The position numbers and the translations under genes were made by a program. A stretch of DNA of 64,000 bases. Source: Aedes albopictus (taxonomy: Eukaryota; Arthropoda; Insecta; Diptera; Culicidae). Of this stretch, positions 1 to 10,388 are shown piece by piece; within the stretch, counting starts at the first letter, position 1; the number at the start of each line of letters is the position of its first letter. The stretch spans positions 446,590,334-446,654,333 of the forward strand of contig NC_085137.1 of assembly GCF_035046485.1 (NCBI RefSeq). Direction: 5' to 3'. The notes beneath the pieces were generated by a model. That model saw only the letters and a list, made by a program, of their open reading frames with translations, was not told where the DNA came from and did no database searches.

Positions 1-900
1 GCATTCGTTTAGAAATTCATGAATAAATCCCTGAATAAATGCCTAAGTTTCAAATCTGGAGGAATTTCTAAATTAATCCATGGAGAAATTCTTCAGGAAA
101 TTTTTGACGTAATGTTTTGAAGAAATTACTGGAAGAATTCTTCAAGAAATCTCTGAGGGAACTTCTGAAAATATCTGAAGCAATTCCTGGAGAAACTCAA
201 GCAGAAAATCTTTGATGAATTTCCTGGAGGAATGAATTCCTTAAGTTATTTCGTGAAGAATTCCTGAAACAATTCCTGGAATTTCTCCAGAAACTTAAAC
301 AGAAATATCATTAGGAATTCCTTTTGCAAATTCGTCAGGGATTTCTTCAGAATATTTTATAGGAATTCTTCTAAAGTTCCCATTAGACGTGACAAATATT
401 TGGCCAAACAAGCTCAACAAATGACCAACACAGCCTAAATCATAGCAACCGTGGATAAATGTCGGACTTCAATGGCAAATATTTGTAATGATGACAAACA
501 TTCTAATGGCACTTTAAGAATTTCTTCAGAAATCTCTTCATGAATTACTTCAGGAATCTAATTCTGAAGGAATTTCTTAAGAAAACTCTTGAGAAATTCC
601 AGAGGAAATTTCTAAAGAATTTACTGTAATACTTTTTGAAGAAATCTCTGGAGAAATTTCTGAAAATATCTGGCGGAATTCCTGAAGAAATTTCGGGTGG
701 GCTCTCGGAGGATATCCTGAAGAAATTCAAGAAGAAAATCTTTGATGAATTCCTGGAGGAACCGTTTGAGGAATTCATGAAAAAATTTATTAAAGAATTT
801 CTGAAAAAATCCCGGAAGAATTCCCGGGGAAATTTCTAAAGACGTTCCTGCAGAGATTCCCGAAGGAACTTTTGAATGAATTCCTAAAAAATGCTTAAAG
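1..900. repeat. Degenerate GAATTCCT-type satellite
   Basis: The whole stretch is built from variants of short units such as GGAATTTCTGAAGAAAT and TTCCTGGAGGAATTC, which are partly self-complementary. They read as open frames on both strands (for example 545-778 minus and 636-839 plus) with low-complexity K/F/E/S-rich products. I treat these frames as by-products of the repeat, not genes. The same material recurs at 1516-2275, 16755-17250 and 19745-22560. Confidence 0.85.
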
Positions 901-933
901 AAATAAATAAATAAGCTACTGGAGGAGTACTCG

Positions 934-1515
934 AATGTACATTAGGGTGTCCCAAAATTGCACATAGTCAAAAAGCTCGGGGGTTCACCCTGCAAATGAT
1001 AGCTAAAGTTGCTAGAAACAAACTTTTGTAAGACGGCATTTTTCAGAAATGTCGTTTAGAGGTCGCCCTGGCGAAACTTTTGAAAAATGGCTATATGTCG
1101 TAATAAATTTTATTCAAATATTTTTTACCATACAAAACTGGAAGTTCCCACCATTTATATATTTTTCACATATTTGAGAAGTTGCAGTAAATTCAAAAAT
1201 TTAGTATCAAAAAGTTATATGCATGTCGTTAATTATTTTTCCCAAGTAGTTTGGGTCTATATGAAGCTGTAAAATATATTAAAATGGTGTGTTTTGCCAA
1301 TTTTTGTAAGGTAAAAAATATTTGTATGATATTTATTACGAAAAATGGCCATTTCTCAAAAATCTCGCAGGGCGACCTCTAAACGTCATTTCTGAGTGTT
1401 GTCGTCATACAAAAGTTTGTTTCTAACACCCTTAGCTATCATCTGAAGGATGAACCCCTTGGTGAACCCCCATGTTTTTTAACCATGTGCACTTCGGGAC
1501 ACCTTAATGTACATT
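934..1515. mobile_element. Foldback/MITE-like element, about 580 bp
   Basis: Left and right arms are inverted copies. The left reads TTAGGGTGTCCCAAAATTGC and the right ends in TTCGGGACACCTTAA. Further in, both carry the gcaAATGATAGCTAA / TTAGCTATCATctg and GAGGTCGCCCTG / AGGGCGACCTC pairs. The element sits between two AATGTACATT palindromes, which could be part of the terminal repeat or a target duplication. It interrupts the degenerate satellite. There is no credible coding capacity; the 61-codon frame at 1087-1272 lies across the AT-rich loop. It is probably a non-autonomous DNA element of unknown superfamily. Confidence 0.8.
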
Positions 1516-2275
1516 TGGAGTGATTACTAGAAGATCTCCTGAAAGAATTCTCGACGGAATACTTGATAAATCCCTGGAGGAATTTGTAAAGATCCTCCCA
1601 AATTAACTCATGTCGGGATTCCCACAGGAACTCCTGGAGGGGTTCTCTAATGAAATCCTGGAGGAATTGTTGAACAAGGAGCTTTGAAGGAGCTCCAAGA
1701 CAATATCTGAAATATCTTCAGATGGATTTTTAGAAGACCTTTCAAATAGTATCAAATCTAGCATTTTCATTATCCATTTTGATCACTAATCCCTTATGCA
1801 CACTCTGAGTAGAAAGCTACTGATAAAATCATTATATGATTAAATTATCTTATAAACTCCTGCAGAAAATCTGGAAGAAATTCCTGGTCAAATCCCCGAA
1901 AAATTTTTATTAATAAATGCTGTGGAAGTTCTAGAAGGAACTTATGAAGAAATTTCTGAGGATCTCTGGGAAGAATTCTTCAAGGAACTACCACCAGTGG
2001 TACTTCAACTACTACTACTAGCGGAATTTCTCTAAGTTTTTTTTTTATTTCTCCAGAATTTTCTTCAGGTATTTCTATAGTAATTCTTTGAGTGGATGAT
2101 TTATTCTTTTGTAAATTTTTGAGCTAGTTTCTATGGGAATAACTTAGGAGTTCCTTTGGAAATTTTGATAAATAGCTGCTTGAGGAATTCCCAAAAGAAA
2201 CTCTTTCAAGAATAGAATCTTGATGAAATAATGGGCCAAAGAAGCAAGAATCTTGGAAGTACAGTCCAATGAAGT
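1516..2275. repeat. Degenerate GAATTCCT-type satellite, continued
   Basis: Same unit types as at 1-900, more diverged, resuming directly after the foldback element. This shows the foldback inserted into a pre-existing array. No gene is seen. Confidence 0.75.
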
Positions 2276-2279
2276 GTGC

Positions 2280-3085
2280 ACTCATGTCATTGACCCCGCA
2301 TTATAAATTTAATCCGTACATTATCTGATCCCCCGAATGACGCCCCCGCTTCGCACTAATTGAGCGATATGTCTCGCTTAATTTCACTAATTACATCATC
2401 TGCCATCCCACTGAGCCAACTCCAGAAGTCAGAATGCAATCGTTTTCCGTTACTCGCATTTGTGCAGCCCGACTGCCTGTGCCCGCTCGTATGCTGCATA
2501 TCTGCATCTCGTTTTTAAGTGCCAATTTTCGTCAGATCAGATAAAGTTTATTCAACTGCAGTAGCAGCACCTTCCAAGAAACAACCGGACCGTACAGCCT
2601 CCATTCCCCCCACCACACCGCCCGCGAACGGTTGAGCCCTTGGCTCGGGGGAGTTCGTTGACCTCTTCCGCTGCTCTGCTGCGCCGGCATTCACTCATTT
2701 CGCTGTCAAACAATCAGAACGATTCATGTGAAATTTCCATTTCTTCGACGCCGATGGGTCCTAAGGTTCCCGCCACCCAGCCGTAGGAGTGAAGCCAATC
2801 AGCAGGCAGGGTCCGAAAGGGTAGAAAAAGGCAAAAAGTCCGCGCTGAAAACTTTCGCTGTCGTTTGACGACGACGGCCGGCCGCAGACGACGACGACGA
2901 TTGCCTTTGGGGAAGGCTGTTGGCTGAAGAAAGGAACCCGTATCACCGTGCCGCAACGCAACCAATAACAACGACGGGATGAGATGAAACCGCAAATAAG
3001 ACAGAGTTAGCGGGTTGAAGGTGGCGATAGGGGTAATTGGTTTGAATTGCGTCCATGGTACAGTGACCGGCAAAAGAAACATGCA
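2280..3085. other. Non-repetitive GC-richer island, possible host sequence
   Basis: From about 2280 the satellite stops and the sequence becomes balanced in composition, with no similarity to any other part of the window. Open frames exist on the minus strand (2714-3082, 122 codons) but show no recognisable domain, and they overlap each other in different frames. It may be host intergenic, UTR or regulatory DNA. The island was split by the RTE element at 3099-6166. The host sequence resumes at 6180. Confidence 0.5.
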
Positions 3086-3098
3086 AAAATAACAAAAT

Positions 3099-6000
3099 TT
3101 TTTTTCATTTATTTAGTTCACATCAAATTCATGATAATACTGAATCAACAATTTGCCGCCATAATACTCGATTTGCAGCTGCAGCTCTCCATCCTCGGTC
3201 ACGCCCAACACTCGCCAGATCACGCTCCACCTGGTCCGCCCATCGTGCTCTCTGCGCTCCACGCCTTCTTGTGCCAACCGGATCAGTTGCAAACACCAGC
3301 TTTGCAGGGTTGTTGTCCGGCATTCTTGCAACATGTCCTGCCCACCGTATCCTTCCGGCTTTGGCCACCTTCTGGATGCTGGGTTCGCCGTAAAGTGCAG
3401 CGAGCTCGTGGTTCATTCTTCTCCGCCACACACCGTTCTCCTGCACACCGCCGAAGATCGTCCTTAGCACCCGTCGCTCGAAAACTCCGAGTGCTTGCAG
3501 GTCCTCCTCGAGCATCGTCCATGTCTCGTGTCCGTAGAGAACCACCGGGCTTATTAACGTCTTGTACATGGTACATTTGGTGCGGGGGTGAATCTTTTTT
3601 GACCGCAGTTTCTTCTGGAGCCCATAGTAGGCACGACTTCCACTGATGATGCGCCTTCGTATTTCACGGCTCACGTTATTGTCAGCCGTTAGCAAGGAAC
3701 CGAGGTAGACGAATTCTTCTACCACCTCGAAAGTATCCCCGTCTATCGTAACATTGCTGCCAAGGCTTGTCCTGTCTCGCTCAGTCCCACCTACCAGCAT
3801 GTACTTTGTCTTAGCCGCATTCACCACCAGTCCGACCTTTGCTGCTTCACGTTTCAGGCGGGTGTACAGTTCTGCCACCGTTCCAAATGTCCTAGCGATA
3901 ATGTCCATGTCGTCCGCAAAGCACACAAGTTGACCGGATTTTGTGAAAATCGTTCCCCGGCTGTTGAGCCCGGCTCGTCGCATCACACCTTCCAGCGCGA
4001 TGTTGAAGAGTAGGCAGGAAAGTCCATCACCTTGTCGTAGTCCCCGTCGAGATTCAAATGAACTGGATAGTTCACCCGAAATCCTTACGCTGTTCTGCAC
4101 ACCGTCCATCGTTGCTCTTATCAGTCTAGTCAGCTTCCCGGGAAAGCTGTTCTCGTCCATAATTTTCCATAGCTCTGTGCGGTCGATACTGTCGTATGCC
4201 GCTTTGAAGTCGATGAACAGGTGATGCGTTGGGACCTGGTATTCACGGCATTTCTGGAGGATTTGCCGTACGGTGAAGATCTGGTCCGTTGTCGACCGGC
4301 CGTCGATGAAACCGGCTTGGTAACTTCCCACGAACTCATTTACTTTAGGTGAAAGACGACGAAAGATGATCTGGGATAGCACTTTGTAGGCGGCATTCAA
4401 AACGGTGATCGCTCGAAAGTTCTCACACATTAACTTGTCGCCTTTCTTGTGGATGGGACAGATTATCCCTTCCTTCCACTCCTCCGGTAGCTGTTCGGTT
4501 TCCCAGATCTTGACTACTAACTGGTGCAGACAGGTGGCCAACTTTTCCGGGCCCATCTTGATGAGTTCTGCTGCTATACCGTCCTTACCAGCCGCTTTGT
4601 TGTTTTTGAGCTGGTGGATGGCATCCTTAACTTCCCTCAGCGTGGGAGTTGGTTCGTTCCCGTCCTCTGCTGCACCAACATAGTCATTTCCGCCGCTGCC
4701 TTGGTCCTCCGTGCCTACATTCTCTTCGCCATTCAGGTGCTCGTCGAAGTGCTGCTTCCACCTTTCGATCACCTCACGTTTGTCCGTCAGGAGGCTCCCG
4801 TCCTTATCCCTGCAGATTTCGGCTTGCGGCACGTAGCCTTTGCGGGATGCGTTGAGCTTCTGGTAGAACTTGCGTGTTTCCTGTGAACGGCACAGCAGTT
4901 CCATTTCCTCGCACTCCGCTTCTTCCAGGCGGCGCTTTTTCTCCCGGAAGAGACGGGTCTGCTGCTTCCGCTTCTGTCTGTATCGCTCCACATTCTGTCG
5001 GGTTCCATTCTGCAGCATTACCGCCCGCGCTGCATCCTTCTCCTCCAGAACCGCTCTGCACTCCTCGTCGAACCAATCGTTTCGTCGACTCCGTTCTACG
5101 TACCCGATTGTGCTCTCGGCTGCGTTGTTGATGGCTGCTTTCACTGTACTCCAGCAGTCCTCTAGAGGGGTCACATCGAGCACACCCTCGTCCGGCAACG
5201 CTGCCTCGAGATTCTGCGCGTATGCGGTGGCGACATCGGGTTGCTTCAGTCGCTCTAGATTGTACCGGGGCGGCCGCCGGTAATGTACGTTGTTAATAAC
5301 GGAGAGTTTTGGGCGCAGTTTAACCATCACCAGGTAGTGATCGGAGTCGATATTAGCGCCACGATAGGTCCTGACGTCGATAATGTCGGAGAAGTGCCGT
5401 CCATCAATCAGAACGTGGTCGATTTGCGATTCCGTTTGTTGTGGTGATCTCCAGGTGTAACGATACGGGAGGCTGTGCTGGAAGAAGGTGCTACGAATGG
5501 CCATGTTCTTGGAGGCGGCGAAATCGATGAGGCGTAGGCCATTTTCGTTCGTCAGCTGGTGGGCGCTGAACTTTCCAATCGTCGGTCTGAATTCCTCCTC
5601 CTGGCCTACCTGAGCGTTTAGATCCCCTATGATGATCTTGACGTCGTGGTTTGGGCAGCGGTCGTACTCGCGTTCGAGCTGCGCGTAAAATGCGTCTTTG
5701 TCATCATCAGTGCTTCCGGAGTGAGGGCTGTGCACGTTTATAATGCTAATGTTGAAGAATCGGCCCTTGATCCTCAACCTGCACATTCTTTCGTCGATCG
5801 GCCACCAACCGATCACGCGCCTCTGCATGTCGCCCATCACTATAAAAGCTGTTCCCAGCTCACGTGTGTTGCCGCAACTCTGGTAGATGGTATGATTACC
5901 TCTAAACGTTCGCACCATAGATCCTGTCCAACACACCTCCTGCAGCGCTACGATTCCGAACCCGCGGTCCTTCAGTATATCGGCGAGTATGCGGGTGCTC

Positions 6001-6166
6001 CCGATGAAGTTGAGAGATCTGCAGTTCCACGTACCGAGCTTCCAATCGCAAGTCCTTTTTCGTCGCTGTGGTCGTCGCCATTGGTATCGGTTCGCATTCT
6101 TCTCTTGTTGATTTTCCGGTGCTAGTCTTTTTTACGGCTGGCTCGCAGGGCCTGACACCAACCACC
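3099..6166 (-). mobile_element. Full-length RTE-clade (JAM1-like) non-LTR retrotransposon, copy A
   Basis: The body is about 3.07 kb, bounded by a perfect 13-bp direct repeat AAAATAACAAAAT at 3086-3098 and 6167-6179, which is the expected target-site duplication. The 3' end (left side, minus strand) is a short A-rich tail (AAATAAATGAAAAAA). The 5' end (right side) begins within GGTTGGTGTCAGGCCCTGCG. It contains one long endonuclease-reverse transcriptase frame. The intact TSD and open frame indicate a young insertion. It belongs to a different RTE subfamily from the copies at 26797 and 46357, whose tails are GGTAAG-type. Confidence 0.93.
3129..6131 (-). CDS. RTE-type ORF2: AP-like endonuclease plus reverse transcriptase
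   Basis: This is a single open frame of about 1000 codons from the first codon after an upstream stop (6132-6134) to the stop at 3129. The product nicks target DNA and primes reverse transcription of its own RNA. The endonuclease lies at residues ~25-270, with LGTWN near the start, IGDLNAQ (~169) and the SDHYLV catalytic end (~264). A basic, Glu/Arg-rich linker follows. The RT shows FIDFKAAYD (~640), GLRQGDGLSCLLFNIALE (~700) and the catalytic FADD (~739). The C-terminus has the Trp/Arg-rich GHETW and WAGHVARM motifs typical of RTE. There is no RNase H, as expected for RTE. No in-frame ATG precedes the endonuclease; the first GTG is at 5936. The only nearby upstream ATG (6081-6079) is in a frame one nucleotide out. 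All catalytic motifs look intact. Confidence 0.93.
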   Translation of the reverse strand, partial: KRLAPENQQEKNANRYQWRRPQRRKRTCDWKLGTWNCRSLNFIGSTRILADILKDRGFGIVALQEVCWTGSMVRTFRGNHTIYQSCGNTRELGTAFIVMGDMQRRVIGWWPIDERMCRLRIKGRFFNISIINVHSPHSGSTDDDKDAFYAQLEREYDRCPNHDVKIIIGDLNAQVGQEEEFRPTIGKFSAHQLTNENGLRLIDFAASKNMAIRSTFFQHSLPYRYTWRSPQQTESQIDHVLIDGRHFSDIIDVRTYRGANIDSDHYLVMVKLRPKLSVINNVHYRRPPRYNLERLKQPDVATAYAQNLEAALPDEGVLDVTPLEDCWSTVKAAINNAAESTIGYVERSRRNDWFDEECRAVLEEKDAARAVMLQNGTRQNVERYRQKRKQQTRLFREKKRRLEEAECEEMELLCRSQETRKFYQKLNASRKGYVPQAEICRDKDGSLLTDKREVIERWKQHFDEHLNGEENVGTEDQGSGGNDYVGAAEDGNEPTPTLREVKDAIHQLKNNKAAGKDGIAAELIKMGPEKLATCLHQLVVKIWETEQLPEEWKEGIICPIHKKGDKLMCENFRAITVLNAAYKVLSQIIFRRLSPKVNEFVGSYQAGFIDGRSTTDQIFTVRQILQKCREYQVPTHHLFIDFKAAYDSIDRTELWKIMDENSFPGKLTRLIRATMDGVQNSVRISGELSSSFESRRGLRQGDGLSCLLFNIALEGVMRRAGLNSRGTIFTKSGQLVCFADDMDIIARTFGTVAELYTRLKREAAKVGLVVNAAKTKYMLVGGTERDRTSLGSNVTIDGDTFEVVEEFVYLGSLLTADNNVSREIRRRIISGSRAYYGLQKKLRSKKIHPRTKCTMYKTLISPVVLYGHETWTMLEEDLQALGVFERRVLRTIFGGVQENGVWRRRMNHELAALYGEPSIQKVAKAGRIRWAGHVARMPDNNPAKLVFATDPVGTRRRGAQRARWADQVERDLASVGRDRGWRAAAANRVLWRQIVDSVLS

Positions 6167-6179
6167 AAAATAACAAAAT

Positions 6180-6284
6180 ATACCTTGCAATAAACGCACA
6201 TCCAGTTAACATTGTTTTAGTTAACTGTGGAGAGAAATGTTTGGTTTTTGAGGAATACTGGAGTTGCATAAACATGAAGTATAA
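6180..6284. other. Short host segment after RTE copy A
   Basis: This is the continuation of the pre-insertion sequence after the right TSD. No gene is seen. Confidence 0.4.
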
Positions 6285-7269
6285 CAGAAAAACCCAAATT
6301 AATCCACCTAGTGGTGGTAGTGCCTTTCTCGTCGCATATGTTCCCATGTTTTTTCCGTCGGCGTAAGTCAAAGTGTTCCTGAATCCTGATATTTTTTCAG
6401 AAATGCAAGCATTTTATCAAAGCAATCATTGAATTGACTTAAAACTTATTGATGGCACATAGTCCGACGATATAGTCCGACATAGTTATGATCAACGTAT
6501 AAGCAGAGCTGAATGATATCAGATTTCTCAGTTGACTGCTTTAGCACCTTCACTAACACTGGCAATGGAGGCTGATCAATATCAAGACGACACTAACAAG
6601 CTAAGATATAACTTTTTACACAATCACAATCACTTTGCGGTCTTCGACAAAGTTTTTTTTCTGCATATTTTAGGTTATATTTTATTGACCGTTGAAAACA
6701 AAAACGAAGTGAAGAAGAAAAAGTTATCAAAAAAGCTGCTATTTGATGTACTGTCAAACCCCGCGTATTCATTACTCTTTAATACGAAACTTTTTAATTC
6801 ATACTTCGCTCATTCGACATTTGTCGAATTAAAAAATGATCAAATCTCACAGTGTAATGCACTGTAAATACGAATGATCCGATATTGTGATGTAACTCAC
6901 ACCCGCAGCGGCTCCTCGTGCAGCTGCTACTTCCGGAAGTTCAAATTTGGTGTTTTCTGACACCTGATCCATTTGGTGATCAACCGGAAGCCAACAATCG
7001 TAGAATGATCAAGCTATCAATTCTTACCACCAAAATATCTGTAAGATTTGTGTTCAAAAACAAAACCTACAATCTAAACAAAACTAAAATAGAGTTAGTT
7101 TATCGAATTAAAAATTTACCAAGGTAATTTGACAGCAATCATTGTCGAATTAGCGTGGTTTTATGGTACCACACGCATGGGTTTTGTTCAATTTCATATT
7201 TTACCACTTTCAGTTCACATTTTACCACTTACCGATTATCCCTGATGTGGCCTTAGACTAGTTTCATGC

Positions 7270-8178
7270 AAATTAACCTTCACGTACCCGACCCCCGACA
7301 ACTCATTTTCAAAATACTGGCATTTCGTCAATTTTCATTCGATTTTTTTGAAGTCGCCCTGAATCGATCATAAATTGATGCTATTTCATTATACTCAAGT
7401 GGTCATGCAATATTCGGAACCATTCCGGAGATATTCCGGATTATGCTGGGGTCAGGGGGTTGCCAAAATGGCTAAAAGTGATTATTTCGTGTGGTATTGT
7501 GTTTGAACCATCGATTTTCAGCGTTTTTTTTTTTGCGAACAGTGAAACACAACTGCGATAACCAGATTTGAATAAGTTGACCCATCCGGATTCCCGTGAC
7601 AGGTTCCGCGGGGCCTCATTGGGGACACTTCTGGTTTTCAACCTAACCATGCCGTGCGACATATCAATCTTCATGATTTCGAATGACTGCGTCAGAAACG
7701 ATAGACTGAAGTCTGTATCAACTAATATGGCCACCCTGGAACATCTAGTATAGGTTCCACTGGGGTATCATCGGGGACATTTCGGATTTGCAACCAAAAC
7801 ATGCCTTATAAAGTATAAATCATCATGATTTCGAGAGAATGGGGCAGAAAAAATTGACTGAAGTATGCATCAACTGATGTGGTCGTTCCGGAACACCTGG
7901 AACTGGTTCCGCGGGGGCCTCTCAAACACAATAGCACACAAAATAATCACTTTTAGACATTTGGCAAAACAGACGCCTTCCACACCCCCAGACCCCAGAC
8001 CAGTACAATCCGAAATATCTCCGGAATGGTTCCGGATATTACATGGCCACTTGAGTATAATAAACTAGCACCAATTGATGATCAATTGGGGGCGATTTCA
8101 AAAAAATCGGATGAAAATTGACGAAATGACAGCATTTCGAAAATGAGTTATTGAGGGTAGGGAGCGTGAAGGCTAATA
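7270..8178. mobile_element. Foldback element inside composite copy 1
   Basis: The arms are inverted copies. ATTAACCTTCACGTACCCGA... at the left corresponds to the complement of ...GGAGCGTGAAGGCTAAT at the right. CATTTCGTCAATTTTCAT and CATTCCGGAGATATTCCGGA have complementary partners in the right arm. The loop around 7600-7900 holds further short GTTCCGCGGGG... segments. It has no coding capacity (frames of 60-97 codons only). It appears inserted between the left domain and the tandem array of the host element. Confidence 0.75.
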
Positions 8179-8199
8179 ATCGATTTTCCTAAAAAGTCG

Positions 8200-9130
8200 C
8201 AAAATGATGAAATTCATGCATGGGTTTGGTTCATTCGTGCATTTTGCCAGTTCCGACGAGGCACCCGAAACTGGTTCCGTAACGCTACCGGTAGATGTGG
8301 CCTGAGACTATTTTCTTGCTGATTGTTCTTTACGTTGTCGAAGAAGCCGTTATTTAATGTGCTGCGTGTAAGCGTTTGGTTCCGTTCTACATTTGACCAC
8401 TTCCGTCAGGGCACCTGGAACCAGTTTCGGCACACTATTGGTTTTCCAAAGTATGGTCTATGATTTTTTTTCTTGTTAACCGTTAATCAGGTTACCTTAA
8501 AAGTCATTTAATGTGTCGAATTTATGAGTTTGGTTCTCCTTTAAATTTGACCACTTCCGATGGGGCAACCGTAACCGGTTGTGGAACACTACCGGTTGTC
8601 CCCAATATAACCGGAATTTTTTTTTTGCCAAATCAAGATACCTAAAATCCGCGATTTGATGTGTCGCATGCATGGGTTTGGTTCACTTTTTTCCGGCGGG
8701 ACACCCGGAACCGGTTCCGGATCACTACCGATTCAGATATGTTCTCAGAATATTTTCCTGCTTACTGTTCATCACGATATCAAAAAAGCCACTATTTGAT
8801 ATGTCGTATGCATGGGTTTGGTTAACTTTTATACTTGGCCACCTCCGGCGGGACATTTGGTACCGGTTCCGGAACACTACCGGTTCGGATATGGTCTGAG
8901 AATGTTTTGCTGCTTACTGTTCATCACGTTATCGAAAAAGCCGCGGTTTGATATGTCGCATGCATGGGTTTAGTTAACTTTTATGTTTGGCCACTTCCGG
9001 CGGGACACCCGGAACCGGTTCCGGGACACTACCGGTTCAGATATGGTCTCAGACTATTTTTCTGCTTACCATTCATCAAGTTATCGAAAATGCCGTAGTT
9101 TGATGTGCCGCATGGATGGATTTGTAGCGT
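8200..9130 (+). repeat. Tandem array of ~152-bp monomers
   Basis: About six diverged monomers are present. Each contains GTGTCGCATGCATGGGTTTG, a GGCCACTTCCGGCGGGACA segment, the palindromic GGAACCGGTTCCGG, ACTACCGGTTCAGATATGG, then a GCTTACCGTTCATCAGGTTA-like part. Spacing is close to 150 bp. Small frames in the array (8672-8899, 8983-9267) are repeat by-products. Confidence 0.85.
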
Positions 9131-9460
9131 TTTCATATCTGGCCCCTTCCTGGGGTACCGATCCGGAACACCTAAATGGCCATAACTCTGGAACGGCTGG
9201 ACCGATCCAAACCATTTTCAATAGGAAACAATGGGACCAGAATCCGCGTCGAATTAAAATCGGTTGAGTTTTAGTTCAAAAAAGTGATGTGAGTTTATTT
9301 TGACCACACACATACACACATACACACACACAGACATCACCTCAACTCGGCTGAGTTGATTGGTATATGTGACTCGGTCCTTCGGGCCTTCATCAAAAAA
9401 TCATTTTTGGAGTGAACATATAGCCTTTCCAGTACACTTAGTGTACGAGAAAGGCAAAAA

Positions 9461-9955
9461 ATCCTAGCAAATAATTCTAAAACTTCAAAATCGTACCAAA
9501 TATTCACACGTTTTTTTCTTGTGTATGCTACTGTGATGCTTTTAACAATTGAAATTTATGTTGACATAATACTAAATGAAACTTACAGATTTGGTTTTCT
9601 AACTCAAACCCCAACACCTGACTCTGCCAGCACTAGCCTAATATTTCAGAGCGATAAGTATGCAATCGTAATCTTAAACCGCTCCTAGCAAACAATTATA
9701 TGCTCGAAGTCTTATTAATAGATTTTCGATAAACAAAATGCACTCCTACTCTGATCAAGCAAAATATATTCAACATGTCAGCGTCCATGTACCGTGTCGA
9801 AGACAATGCATTATTTTTCCAAACGTGTGCAATGTGGGATTGATTCACGCGTCGTACCCTTTCTATCCTGGCGTTGCACTCCCTGGCTCACTGGGGTAGG
9901 ACTGAAAATACATGGAAAAAACCTCTAGCTCGTCGAGATGTCGAGATACTTAATT
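9461..9955. other. Unclassified AT-rich spacer
   Basis: There are no open frames of note and no match to other parts of the window. Nothing further can be said. Confidence 0.3.
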
Positions 9956-10093
9956 GGGGGATGCTAACATAAGGCTGAATTTTAGAAGGCTGAATGTACA
10001 AAAGGCTGAACACAAAAGGCTGAAAGTAACATAAGGCTGAATTTCAAAAGGCTGAATGCACAAAAGGCTGAATTTGCGAAAATGCAGGAAAGA
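9956..10093 (+). mobile_element. Partial copy of the GGCTGAAT-repeat element
   Basis: GGGGATGCTAACATAAGGCTGAAT begins a run of about seven spaced AAGGCTGAAT units. It aligns with the termini of the element at 12544-13455 (inner end of the right arm, as complement). A matching right end is not seen nearby, so this copy is truncated or rearranged. A Feilai SINE lies immediately to the right. Confidence 0.6.
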
Positions 10094-10102
10094 AGTTATA
10101 GA

Positions 10103-10379
10103 ACTTCTTCTTCTTCTTTTTAATGGCGTAACGTCCCATCTGAGGCAAATCCTGTTTCTCAGATTCTATAAGCATTTCTACAGTTATTAATTGAGAGCCT
10201 TCTCTGCCAATGACCACTTTGCATTTGTATATCGTGTGACAGGCAAGAAGATACTTTATGCCCGCGGTAGTAAAGGAATTTTCCATTACAAAAAGTGCCT
10301 GGTCAGAGCGAGAATCGAACCTGTCACTCTCAGCATGACTACTCGTTCGCTTACCACATCGGCTATATATATGGGCCCT
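10103..10379 (-). mobile_element. Feilai-type tRNA-derived SINE
   Basis: Read on the minus strand it starts GGGCCCATATATATAGCCGA. It has a box A-like region (TAGCCGATGTGGTAAG) and a box B (GGTTCGATTCT), and ends in a (GAA)n tail. Imperfect flanking 9-mers AGTTATAGA (10094-10102) and AGTCATAGA (10380-10388) look like a TSD with one change. Feilai is a known Aedes SINE family transcribed by Pol III and mobilised by LINE proteins in trans. Open frames across it are not genes. Confidence 0.88.
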
Positions 10380-10388
10380 AGTCATAGA

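Larger units (their letters stand above)
6285..9460 (+). mobile_element. Composite tandem-repeat element, copy 1
   Basis: The left end (AACCCAAATTAATCCACCTA... GCCTTTCTCGTCG) and the right end (GTGTACGAGAAAGGCAAAA) match copies at 17258-19727 and, inverted, 40742-43290. The order is a left domain of several hundred bp, a tandem array of ~152-bp monomers (8210-9130), then a right domain. The right domain contains a CA microsatellite (~9305-9335) and a terminal hairpin (gcctttccagtacac / gtgtacgagaaaggc). GCCTTTCTCG and CGAGAAAGGC near the two ends form a short inverted pair. There is no transposase. The superfamily is not assignable by eye. The 7270-8178 foldback interrupts it. Confidence 0.8.

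Noticed and set aside
545..839. Open frames in the GAATTCCT-type satellite (also 20084-20389, 22033-22257)
   Set aside because: They are low-complexity frames open on both strands at once, made by the repeat unit.
2714..3082. 122-codon minus-strand frame in the unique island
   Set aside because: No domain, overlapping frames of similar length, and no splice or start support.
3943..5283. Plus-strand frames opposite the RTE ORF (for example 4524-4886, 4870-5283)
   Set aside because: They are antisense shadows of the EN-RT coding frame.
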